A stretch of 64,000 nucleotides of DNA from Bactrocera neohumeralis (Eukaryota; Arthropoda; Insecta; Diptera; Tephritidae), in contig NC_065923.1 of NCBI RefSeq assembly GCF_024586455.1, positions 1,860,001 through 1,924,000 of the forward strand, written 5' to 3'. Under the pieces are notes generated by a model. It was not told the DNA's origin, ran no database searches, and was given only the letters and a program-made list of their open reading frames with translations. Below are positions 22,996-34,305 of this stretch, piece by piece. The translations under genes were made by a program, and so were the position numbers. Within the stretch, counting starts at the first letter, position 1; the number at the start of each line of letters is the position of its first letter.

Positions 22996-25900
22996 ATCTG
23001 AGTATAATAGTAAATCACATATATTTAAAACCAACTTGTTTATCCAAAATGGGCATATAGTATTTGCTTAATAAACTTCTAACCGCGAATAAGATCAAAA
23101 ACTTTACTAAAGTTACAAAACTGTCATATTCTATAAAATATTATCTAAATTTCATCGGAAATCTTTCTGTTCCAACTGGGATACGAAACAAGTGGAAATG
23201 TATAAATGCGCTCATTTGATGCATAATAATAAAATATAACAGGATAAAACGCTGAAATATTATGTAAACATATACCCTCAAACATGTATATATATACGTA
23301 CTCGTACATAGTTAATAATGTGTGAGTGAAAAAACATAAATTTAGTTGCATAAATTCATGTACCAATAAACGGCATGCATGATTGCTTTTAGTTGCCGCT
23401 TATTACCTGAAGAAAATCGACAATTTTTCACAAAATATTACGTAAAAATAAATTTGATGTCAAAGTTAAATTAAATGCGAACCAATGCCGAAACCCCAAA
23501 AATGTATAAAAGTTAAGTTTTTTATAGAAATATACTTATTTTTAGGTCTCAGCATACACAATTATTTAGAAATTTACTAATAAATTCGGCAGTGACCAAA
23601 AAATATTTTTTTTATAATTTTTAATTAAATGTCCTGGAGTAAATATGGCTATTGTTTGCTTTCCCTTTTCTAATGTATTTTTAACAGATTCATACAACTT
23701 TATAGATATTTTACAAAGAATTGAAGTTTAAGCTTATGTATAGGGATGGCCTATAAGCTAATTAGCAAAATCTTTACTTGTTATTCTCCTTTACTATATT
23801 GCCTCCATCTTTTCTTTTTGATAATATATTTTGATTTAATTTATACCCTTAGAAATATTTTGGGATATTCTGTATAAATCTCACGAAAGTGACTCTTGTT
23901 ATTGATCACACAACAATATCCTCCAACTTTTTTTAACATCTCTTTGGCAAAAATACTGCCATGAGGCCATTGAGGGATCCCTGCGGTATACCTTAATGTG
24001 CACATAACCTAATAAAAATGACTTATGGTTATTCAAATCTGAATATTTGTGTGGCGTGGCAATATAGCATCTTTTTCAAATCTAACAAATAACATTATTT
24101 CACAGAACATTCAGTCGTTAATATGATCCTACAAAATGCGCAGGAAAGTAATGCCACTGACGCGGTCTGGGCGCTCTTGCGATAATAATCTTGAAAGATC
24201 TGGGCATGACTCTCTGATAGCTTCAGCGTTGTTTCGAAAAGAAGCGGTTCATATTAAAAATTATTGTAATGAACTGTTTCATACAAACACTTGAGATGTC
24301 GCACCCTGTATACACACACCACTTGACCTTACCACGAGTAGTTAAGTCATTTGTATAGTTGCTTGAACAACTAAACTAAACTTAGCATGCCTAGCGTGGC
24401 CCACGCGATATCCTGGTATCTGGTTGTTTTGACATAGTTAAGATTGGGATAACTTTAAAAGGGTATACTTGTTACGAATCGCAGAAATTTTGATGTTTTA
24501 ATGTTTTTTTATAATTTTGTTAAAAATTTTGTCAAAACTAAATCCATAAATGATATACTAAATATATATTATTAATAAGTGAATAAAATCCTTAGCTGTA
24601 GTTTTCTGTACTCTCTGAAGAAACAACTTTTACTTTTTTTATTCAAAGGTTTTCAAGAGGAAGTTTTAGTGGAGGCGAAAGGTTTCGCAACAACAACGAT
24701 AATACATAATACATTTACACTGGATGCATCCGAATTTCAATTCTTTGAAGGGGTATGTCTTTCCTTTTAATATTAGGGGAAAGTGTTCGACCATCTAATT
24801 GTCTGCCTCCAGTTGGTTGTATGCGCAACTTAAAAGCATTGTGGAATGAATAAAAGTGCGGTTGAATTAATATTTTTGAAGATCACGTTCTGAATAAAAG
24901 CCCTCATGCCCATCAAAAACAGATATTTCCAATTTTTTTGTATTACCAGAAACATTTTATTCTTTAGTAAATACATTATAGATTCATAAGCAGAGCAAAT
25001 TATTTGCAGCTGAATATAGGAAAAAACGTACAACCGCTGCCCATCGACTTAAAAATAATTCCTTAATTTCGTTAATTGCCTGCAAATTATACAAAAATCA
25101 ATCAAATTTTCAATTCAAAATTTAAACACTCAAGCTTAGCATAGAAAGCTTTAGCAACGCAGTGTTGCTGTTTGGGCTAAAATCAACTTTAGCAAATTAT
25201 GAAAACAACAAAATTATTTTTAAGTTGTTGTAAATGTATTTAACACGAAAATCAGTGCTGTAAAAAAAGTTTAATTGAAAATATATTATTAAATGCTTTT
25301 TTAATAATTCCAAATATTTTCTATGAATTTCACAGCAGAATAATACGCATTTTTGGAGGCATTTGCGCTTTCTGTTTGCTCATAAATCTATTATTGCGTC
25401 AAAATTGAGCGGTCACCGATATGTAAATAAGTGATAATAATAAATTTTAATTAAAATTTAAATAAGTGATTTTCACTTATGTACTTAGTGGTAAATATGT
25501 GCACATAAATACATACTATATATGTTTACATCTACATACATTCATATATAACTGTTGCATAGTATATGTAAATGTATATCTGATTCAATATGCGAAAAGA
25601 ACTGAAGTCAACTTATGTTAATGGGAGGAAATTTAGTTATTTTGAGCAACCGATTCGAGACTCGCTGTTGGGTTTCATCTCTAACAACATAATAGTAGTA
25701 AGAAGTCTTAAATAACTGTAAAATATATATGAAGCAAGCGATCGAAGTTCTATTATAGAATAATATGCCTTTTATATGTTAATTCGACATAAGCTATTTT
25801 AAGTTGTCATTCTAAGTTATTATATAAACTCATATAATTAATTATGTGTTTTTAGTGGCACTGCCGCGGCACAAAACACATACATATTTAAGTTGGCGCA

Positions 25901-28900
25901 CTCTACTGTGCATACATAATTTAAAATTTCGCAATAGCAAAAATAACAAATTGCATTTGCAACCGATTTTCCATCGTCAAATCAGCAACAATGAGTAGTG
26001 CTTAGTGTGGAAAGCCAGTAAGTGAGCGTCCTGCTCTAAATACTTTTTAATTGCGCCATTTTCTAATGACAGGCGCACTCACACATGCACAAGCATATGC
26101 ACACATGTGCTCTGTATGTGAGTGTGTTTGTGCAATCATTAGTTATTAGTGTTGTGCATCAGCGAGCGCAAGCTGGCAGCGCAAAGCTGTCGTATGATTT
26201 ATTAAATCGGATTCCGGTGGCTTAACTTTAGCTGTTCGATTTTCATTGTTTAGTTGGCAATAAATTGTGTAAAAAAGTTTGCAATAATTTCATCCAAAAA
26301 TACTGTTATATGAAATTAGGTCATTTCCGAGAACATTTTGGTTTTCGCTGTTTTTGTTTTTCTTGTTGTTCGGTTTTATGCCAAAGATTTATGACCAATT
26401 GATAATTTCGTGTTTTCAAATTAAAATTTATTTATTTGCAATAAAATAAAAGAAATTTAATCAAAACGAAATTCCATGAATCATTTCGCATGTGATTTTC
26501 CTTCCGTGTAAAAGTGTGCCATTTCCTTTTACAGTTATGGTTTATGGAGTTTAACGCTATTTTTTTAGGTATTTTAATTAAAAAATGTGTTCAATTCACC
26601 ATTTAATTATATATGAGTTTTTACGAAAAGTTTTATTGTACCGAGTTTATAAATTTAAGTGTTGCAGATCGCAGCTGGAGACTCCGTGAAGGCCTTGAGA
26701 TTTGCCAATATATAGAAACTCCCACAAATGTAAAATCGCCTTTAAAGGGTTTGTTGATTTCATCACGAGATTCTTTGTTTAGCAGAAATTCTAAGGCTGG
26801 TTTCTGAGCTTATGTTTTTATAGCTAGATCATTGTAATATTTGTGTCCACATCTTATAGAAGGGTCTCACTCATTCCTCGAGTTGATGGTTTGAATGTGT
26901 TTCCTAGGTTATTAACTTCGTTGGTTTTTAAGAAAAAAGGAAAAATATTTTTATAATGGTAGTATAAAAGGGATGTTAATATCTGAAATAGGCATTTATA
27001 AAATAAAGTTGCCACCTTTCGAAAATTATTAAAAACTAAAATATAAAAGATGAATGTAGATCGATAAAAGAAGAGTTTTAGAAGGCGAGAACTCTTATTT
27101 GAAAGTGTTTTGGAGTAGAGTTGCCAAAGTTAAAAAAAAATGTATTTGCAAATGCGTAAAATACAAAAAAAGTTTAACGTATGCCAAATATGACGTATTT
27201 AAGAAAGACTTCCAGTAAGTAATCGTTATCTCATTCGTCAAAATTTATTATGGAATAGGGATGCCACCTTCCAAATGAAGCAAAACTCACCAAGTATGAC
27301 AAAATGTGTGCTAATGCTGTCTAGTAAAAAGTTACACAGGATATCTCTGCTGTAAAAAATATTTAAATGAAGTTGCCACCGAGTGGTTTCAGGCAAAACA
27401 CTTTGGAAGCATCTAATCTAAAAACAACAATCGTACAGCAGATGAACCTACTCTCTGCTCATTAGCAGCTCCAGCAATCAACATTAGAAGTAACAGTTAT
27501 CAGAAAGCGATTCCTTAATTCTACCACATCCACTCATCCCGTAAAACTCACACATACTCTGCTGCACAAATACACAAAAACCAACTGTGTAGTTGTACAC
27601 ATTTTTTGCCCTATTTCCAACGGAAGACTAATCCAAAGATTTGCTCAAAGAGCCGAAAACCTTGCTGGCATGCTTATGAGCTTTCTTGGTAATTTGCTCT
27701 CATTAAGCCGCTTATTTGGCTGGCAAAGTGCAGTGGTTCACCGCATGCAGTGACGGTTGCAGCGGCGGCGGCAGCGGCTAATCAAAGTTGCTTGGATGTG
27801 CATTTAATGCCGCTTCTTTTCATTGCACTCGCAATCTTACTCTTCAGGTTGCAAGCAAATATGCCTCCTTAGTCATGTATAAGCGATCTTTATAGCAGCA
27901 AAGACGTTTGTGAGTTTATTTGTAGACCTCGTATGTTTGTAGAGCTATGCTCTAATTTTGAAAGCTACTTTATGACGCGTTAATGAATTGCTGATTTATG
28001 GCATATGTACTCGTGAAGTGCTGATTAAAAGTCACAGCTTATCTCTGTCTTTATCGGCTTAAGCTGAACTGCAAAACTTAAAAGACTTGATTCTCGTCCA
28101 ATTCGGCTAAAAGCTTTGTGATAAACTCGTTTATGCATTCTTTTGAGAACATTTATTAAAATGATTTGTTATATAAGTCAAACCTTCAATTAAATTTGTA
28201 TTTTTCTTTACAGAAATCTGCACGGATTGCAATTTTGTGTAGGCATTGGTAAGAAAATTATTGATAATGTAATATTTATTAATTTGCTCAGACATTTCCC
28301 GAAAAGTAATCAGTTTTAGAAAAAACTTAGTATGAAAATAAAAAATAGTAAAAATAATTGTTTAGGAAAGCTTTTTTTTTATAATTTCAGAGTTGAAGAA
28401 AGTAACACTCAGGTGAATAATATGAAATAGGTTAGGTTAGGTAACACCATATTATACCATACCATGTATGGACCTTCAGGTCCATGGGACTAATAATACG
28501 ATTTGAAGTTCATATTTAAATAGATACTTTGTAGGAAAATTCACCTAGATTACTTAAATTAAAAGTTTTTAATCACTCTCAAGCTGGAAAGGATTGGTAC
28601 AAATTTAGACTTTTGATGAAAAGTTGGCTTCCCAAGGAAAAAGTCTTGTTTGTGAAAAGTAAACACTTCAGGGTTTTTTAAAATCGACATTATTATCTAA
28701 AATCTATGACTTTCGTCACTATTTGATATATAGTACATAAGTACATATCTAAAAAGATCGTGTGAAATTTTAAAGTCGATCAATCATCAGCGTTTTGAGA
28801 AGTTTTGGAAGCTGATTACACTAAGTTAAAAAAATGCTCGTATCTCAAATTTTTGAAGAATAATCTTAAAAATAGGCACATTCTATACACCTATGTATAA

Positions 28901-29044
28901 GAAAAAACGAAAATATTTCTTTTGTATATTCAGAAGTGGGCCTAACCCTTAAAGATTAATTCTTGTACTGGAAAAGATAAATAAATAATCTGTAGCTAGA
29001 AGATGACATTCGTAGCCGTGTTGCAGCAAAAGCAAACATACATA
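22996..29044. other. Long AT-rich non-coding stretch
   Basis: No gene recognised over about 6 kb. A motif gttgccacc or gatgccacc and variants recurs near 27009, 27120, 27259 and 27371 in AT-rich sequence and may be a decayed repeat. A GC-richer patch at about 27400-27880 has no domain-bearing frame. At 28432-28490 'ggttaggttaggtaac' and a small palindrome around 'tggaccttcaggtcca' may be a retroelement tail. Confidence 0.4.
27006..27385. repeat. Possible diverged tandem repeat (gttgccacc units)
   Basis: Related strings 'aaagttgccacctttcgaaa', 'agagttgccaaagttaaa', 'agggatgccaccttccaaat' and 'gaagttgccaccgagt' occur at intervals of 111, 139 and 112 bp. The intervening sequence is too diverged to align by eye. 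Confidence 0.3.
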
Positions 29045-29071
29045 TCGTCACCTGAAATGCAAAATAACGTA
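29045..29071 (+). repeat. Left 27-bp terminal inverted repeat
   Basis: Perfect reverse complement of 30772-30798. Confidence 0.9.
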
Positions 29072-29623
29072 ACATCACTTTTCGTAGGTTTACAGGAGAA
29101 GCAAAAAACCGTATAAAAAGAAAACCACTTGAGATATTGAAACAAAATTTTCAAATCTGAATTAACATGAAACTATAAGTATATTTTAGAAAAAAAATAA
29201 TGAAAAAATTAAAAGAAATTTATAGTAGGCGTCTTACGTTATTTTGAATTTTCATTTCTGAAACAAAATAACATATGATCAATGTAAATTTGTATAAAAA
29301 TTAAAAATTTGAATATTAATACTTTTTTTTATTTTAAATAAAAACAGTTGCAAGTTTTTCACATTTCATGTTATTTTTATTATTAATATATACGTAAGTA
29401 CTAGAAAAAATTTAAATATTTCAAGCTAAAAAATGAGGATAATGTTTAATTATTATTTATTAAAAGACTAATTATTCAAAAGGTATATTATAATAAAAGT
29501 AATAACAGTCTGCTGGAATTAAAGCTTTTAGGTCCTGCAGATGTTGCCATTTCTTCTTAGTTATTGTTAAACTTTGCAAAATAATAGGCTGTTGAATTCC
29601 TAAAAAAGCACGGGTCTGATCAC

Positions 29624-30480
29624 TTGGATCATGGAGTCGGTAAACCGAACTATGGCGGCTCTTTCTCTACCCATATACCGAAGGAGTTGTGGGTGGGAAG
29701 AAGCCGTTGGAGAAAAGGGACAGTGAGCTTCTTCACGGATGGGTCAAAGGTGGAGGGGTCTACTGTCAGGAGCTCTCTATCAACTCCCGTTTCTCCAACT
29801 TCCTAAGTATTGCAGTGTCTTCCAGGCCGAGATTGGAGCCATTAAGGTAGCAGTAGATTTACTACTCCGGAGTGCAGCCTCCTTCAGAGGAGTGACCATC
29901 GACTCATATAACAGAGCGGCGGTTCCTGCCTTGAACTCATTAACAATTAGAGAGTTCAGAGCTGATCGAAAACCTAACCTCGCTATCAATAGCATCGAGT
30001 GCCTTTGTGATAAGAATGATATGAGTGCCACAGTGCCACAGCGGAATCACAGGAAACATGAGAAGAGGCACCCTAGAACCGCTATCGGTAGAATGGGAGC
30101 CGATCTGTGCTCCCGTATCCTATTCTATTACTGCTGGGCCACAATTTTTACACACGCTGTTGAAAAAGTCTTTTGTCCCAAGATCGTTCGCATGAGATCT
30201 AGTGATCTCTTTGCCATCAGTATAAGGCTGGGGATCCTACCAGATGCCATCTGCAGAAGCTGTATGGAAGAAGATTAGGTGGGAACAACTCAACACTTCC
30301 TTCTTGGCTGTCTTGCGTTAGGGAGGTCAGGACTTAATCACTTGGGGGCGCATACCTTCAGACATCCCTCCGAACTGGTGGGAAGCGTTTTGCTAATTTA
30401 TAAGTTCGAACACAGGAGTTCTTCTTTTCTATGGCCTCACAAAGGACTACATACATATATGTATTAGTAGTCCATGTTCG
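29624..30480 (+). mobile_element. Non-LTR retrotransposon fragment: RNase H and C-terminal domain
   Basis: A frameshifted ORF2 3' portion. 'TVSFFTDGSKVEGS' (29724 on) holds the first RNase H Asp. After a frame change, 'CSVFQAEIGAIKVAVDLL' gives the conserved Glu, and 'SYNRAAVPALNSLT' replaces the usual SDS..A motif. Further on, 'IRLGILPDAICRSCMEED' and then 'TQHFLLGCLALGRSGLNHLG' form the C-terminal C..C..H..C-type region. RNase H after the reverse transcriptase is typical of R1/LOA/I-like non-LTR elements. No reverse-transcriptase segment lies upstream, consistent with 5' truncation. The 179-codon frame at 29739-30278 is the longest open piece. It lies inside the inverted-repeat element at 29045-30798. 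Confidence 0.8.
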
Positions 30481-30771
30481 ATCAACGATGTAGCCTAAAC
30501 TAAACAAAGCACATTGATCACTAAAAATAAACATAAACAATAAATGAAGGCTAACTTCGATATAAAACAAAAACACTCTGTTATATTTACATACTTGAGT
30601 GATGATACGTTCTTTTGTTTAACGAAATCAAGCACATGATGATACGTGTTTTTGAATTTTTAATATAGCTTGGGTATTTTTGATCGCAGAAGCTTAAAAT
30701 TTGCTACACATATGTAATATGATGTGGTGAATCGTAATCAGTAAAAAACTCAATTTTGAATTTTTTGATGA

Positions 30772-30798
30772 TACGTTATTTTGCATTTCAGGTGACGA
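30772..30798 (-). repeat. Right 27-bp terminal inverted repeat
   Basis: Perfect reverse complement of 29045-29071; preceded by the gatgatacgt motif that also occurs at 30601 and 30638. Confidence 0.9.
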
Positions 30799-30880
30799 TA
30801 TACTACTGTGAGCAAAAAAATAAGACTTTTTAATTAAAATTTCGCGCGAAAACCCATTCGTCGAAATATTTTTTTTTTTT

Positions 30881-31440
30881 TAGGTTGGTATGACTCTCAG
30901 TGACATCTATGTCATATGTCACATCGAAATTATTATTAATGTTTAGTATTTTAAAAAAAATTTCATCAAATTTTGTGTGGGGAATCAAATTTCTATTTCC
31001 GAAACAGAATGTTGGAAAATACCTTTGGTGATAATTGTTTATCACAAGCAAGAGTTTTTGATTGGAAAAAATTATTCGAAAAGGGTCGAGAACGTTCTGC
31101 CGACGAACCACGTCCAAGGCGGCCATCAACTTTAACTGATGATCAACACGTCAATAAAATAAAAAAATTGGAGACCGGCATCATGGGAATATCAGAAAGA
31201 TCAGTGAAAATCCTTTTGAAAGATCATCTGTGCATTGAGTCTTGGATCTATGCTTACGACCAGGAAACACACGAATAATAGGCCAAATATCGTGGAAAAG
31301 GTGAGCCGGAATTATGTGCGAAAAACTCTTGGTTTTTTGCTAGGAATTTTAGACTTCGTCTGGCAAAGACGGAACTTCGGGGAGATAGTACTGAGATTAT
31401 CCTATCTGATCCTCTACCAAACGGCATTCGAAAAATTCAC
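30881..31440 (+). mobile_element. mariner, 5' end plus internally deleted transposase
   Basis: It starts with a mariner-like end, 'taggttggtatgactctcag', after a T-run. Frames read 'MLENTFGDNCLSQARVF', 'EKGRERSADEPRPRRPST' and 'ISERSVKILLKDHL', the two helix-turn-helix units. These join directly to 'CIESWIYAYDQETHE', where a working transposase has the GDE(S/T)W motif; the first catalytic Asp is missing at the junction. A stretch 'AKYRGKGEPELCAK' follows, and the second and third Asp motifs were not found. The 3' inverted repeat was not located. It is dead through deletion and frameshifts. Confidence 0.8.
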
Positions 31441-32770
31441 TTAGGTAAATGGTGTACTTGTAATACACTTTTTTGAAAAAAGTGGAAACTCAGTTGTGAA
31501 ACTTTTTACCTCTAGATAGTTTTTGAACACCATCTGTTTGACAATCATATTATAGTATTTGATATAGATAGATATCTCACCGGTTAATGTTTTTAATAAA
31601 TAAAAATGTGCTACCTGTTGGACTTTATTTCTAATATAGATTTCCTTAAACTATAATAAATGATAGCAATTTGGTAGTTATACTTCATTTACATTTTGAA
31701 CTAAATTTTATTATTCAAGCAGATGACAGCTCTTTCAACAATATTTAAATTACATAAAATCACTCTCCTGGTTGATTTAATTGATAGGAAAATGTCAACA
31801 TATTTTTTCAGTAGTTGATATTCTCCATATAAAGGAATATACAGGAAGATTTTGAGCTATAATACTTTAATTTTGCAATAGCTGAACTCTTTGGCACAAT
31901 TTCCAGACAAAGGAAAGTAAAAGTATGAGCAACAGGAAATAAAATTGGCCCCAAATCATTTAAAACAATAGATAAGTAAGAAAGTGCTGATTTCGAAAGT
32001 AAAATAAGTAGTTGAAATTGCAGAAAACACACTTAATGTGAAGTATCACAATAATGAGCACAAATCTCAGCAAATAAAACTTAGTAGCAAACTGCCATTT
32101 TACACAACAAAACAAAGTGCCATAACCTTAAATTCCTTCAAGTTTCATTCCATTTAATTAAATTACAAACCTTTCATTTGCCTTTCGCTTTGATTTAATC
32201 ATTTGTGACCTTTAATCGGACGCTGTTGGCTTTTCTTTCGATTGTATGGAAATAATGTCTTCACTTTTACAGCCACTTGCATTAATTAATGCTTTGCAGA
32301 AAAAAGAGAGAAGAGCGACAATTTAGCAGCGTCTTCGACTACGTTTCTCACATTCCCAGGTCATTTACAACGATTTCAACTCATTTCTCATTTCTTTTCG
32401 TTTTTTCTGTTTTGTTTTAATGTTCTGGAAAGTGAACGGTATTAATACTTAATACGCGCGGCGCAAAGTGACTGTGTCCAATGTCTACTTTGAGTTGCAT
32501 TACTTTGGATTGGCGCTTGTCGTTGTTGTTATTGTTGTTGACATAGCTGTTGCATTTATTTCTAGAATTGCTGCCACCGATGTTGTTATCTTATCAACGA
32601 CGGTAACTTTTAAATAGTTCTTACTCTCGAGCATTGAGCGGACGCTGGGGTAAGGCGCCTGGCCTTGTTGGCTTGAAAGTCGAAAGCGAAAGACCGGAAA
32701 GCGCAAAGAGAAAACTCACATCGCGCTACAAACGCGATGGTCGATGGTCAGAACGGTTGGACGTTTCGTC

Positions 32771-32784
32771 GGCGGTAAGTTGAG
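32771..32784 (+). promoter_or_regulatory. Candidate 5' splice site after a GC-rich possible first exon
   Basis: The sequence ggcg|gtaagttgag matches a strong fly donor consensus (GTAAGT). It ends a GC-richer segment (about 32600-32774) free of repeats. No protein reading supports an exon, so at most this would be an untranslated exon. Such matches also occur by chance. Confidence 0.2.
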
Positions 32785-34228
32785 ATATTAAATGCACAAC
32801 CTTGTAAGTGGATGGGTCAACGCTTAGTTTAGGAGTTTGCTGCTTCAGTTGGTTTCGTAATTTCACTTTTACTGCTTGTGTTTGCTTGTAGAACTTAAGT
32901 TGTCGTTGTTTTTTACGATTCTACAGGACCTTGTCTGATTCAGTGCGGATACAACAAACTTTTGTTTTAGAGACTGAGCACCTAAGGCTACTCACACATG
33001 ACACAACTGAGCAAAATAATGGATGCTGCTTAGTCGATGTTTAAGATCTTAGGCCTTTTGATGACTCGAACAGCAAGACCATAGGTGTAGCATTTTCAAA
33101 TAAAAACAACAATGAAATCAACGTCGGTTAAAATAACCTTCACAAATAGTCTCCGGGGTTTCCTTTTGGTTGTAACAAATTCCGTGGCCAGATTAATATG
33201 TATACGTATACCCTGGTCATGGTATAAATATAGTAGCACCAGTATTACGCAGTATTACCAAATACCTTCAACGAAATTTTAGCTGAGTTGAGCGTTTTTT
33301 GACATGTACTAACAAAATAAAATTTATTATATGTTAAAGGGGTCTATGGATAATACCTTCCTTTCTTTTGTAACTCTTCGTGAGTTTCCATTTTAAGAGT
33401 ACGACGCAAACAAATCATATGATTTCTCACCGTTTCATCTAGCTCTGCATTAGCCATTTGTACTAATTTCCTCATTTGATCTCATCAATGTCGTCAATGT
33501 TTTATTCCTACTCGTAATTTGCGTTCCCGTACTTTTCCTCATTATTTTACTTTCAATTTTAATTTCTATTTCTTTCGCCTTTTAAACTTGTCTGCTTATC
33601 CGGGTAATAGAAATCGTCATTGTAGTCACTGAATATTAATGTGCAAAATATCGCAGTCAAAGGAAAGCTTTTAAAAGTTCAAATAATACGAGTGAAAGCT
33701 ACACGGCAAAGCGTTGGGAGTATATTATTGTGTGAAGATATATTTTTCTGCGTAGATGGTCAAAAAATTTAATGAATTTTTACACTGACCTATCGTGGGA
33801 ACCCTCTATTTTCTGAATTATTATTATAATGGTAGTAAAACCTTTTTTGCTTTTGGGTTAGTCATTGCTTATTAGGGATAGTAGTATTCAAAATTATTAT
33901 GACTTATTCTGCTATAAAAGGGGGGCATGTGATCGTAAAATTTCCGACAAAAAAAATAAGAGACAATTTTCGCTATAGATTCCACCTAAAGAAATATAAT
34001 TTCTCACGCAATGTTCAGGTAATATTATTGCCAACTTTTCTTCTATGAAAATATTGCCAGCCATTTTTAGTAAATTTCAACTGCAGTCTACCAAATTAGC
34101 AGTTGCGCCAAATAATACAGTATGTTTTTATAACTGCAGCACCAAATTCCTCTCTCTATCAGCTTAAAATATTTTAATAATAATCCAAAAGTGGTAAATC
34201 GTGTAACCGAAAGTTTATTAACCTTTAA

Positions 34229-34305
34229 GTGAAAGGTATCCGAAAGCTTTTCTCTTTCATATTTAGTTTTTAGTGAAAGGTCTCTGAAAGCTTTTCTCTT
34301 TCATA
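34229..34305. repeat. Short direct repeat (two ~32-bp copies)
   Basis: The string gtgaaaggtatccgaaagct and the following tttctctttcat at 34229-34260 recur with two changes at 34273-34304, a 44-bp period. Confidence 0.8.

Larger units (their letters stand above)
29045..30798. mobile_element. Unclassified DNA element with perfect 27-bp inverted repeats
   Basis: Positions 29045-29071 and 30772-30798 are perfect reverse complements of 27 bp, starting 'tcgtcacctgaaatgcaaaa'. The match continues past one mismatch into 'catca'. TA lies directly outside both ends (29043-29044 and 30799-30800), compatible with a TA target. A subterminal motif gatgatacgt occurs at 30601, 30638 and 30767, with a related form in the left arm near 29068. 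The interior carries a non-LTR retrotransposon fragment (29624-30480). Without it, about 0.9 kb of AT-rich sequence with no transposase remains. It is probably a non-autonomous DNA transposon; the superfamily is not recognised. Confidence 0.65.

Noticed and set aside
23930..24015. Minus-strand reading GIPQGSLNGL, resembling an RT motif
   Set aside because: No supporting motif upstream or downstream in any frame; too short to call.
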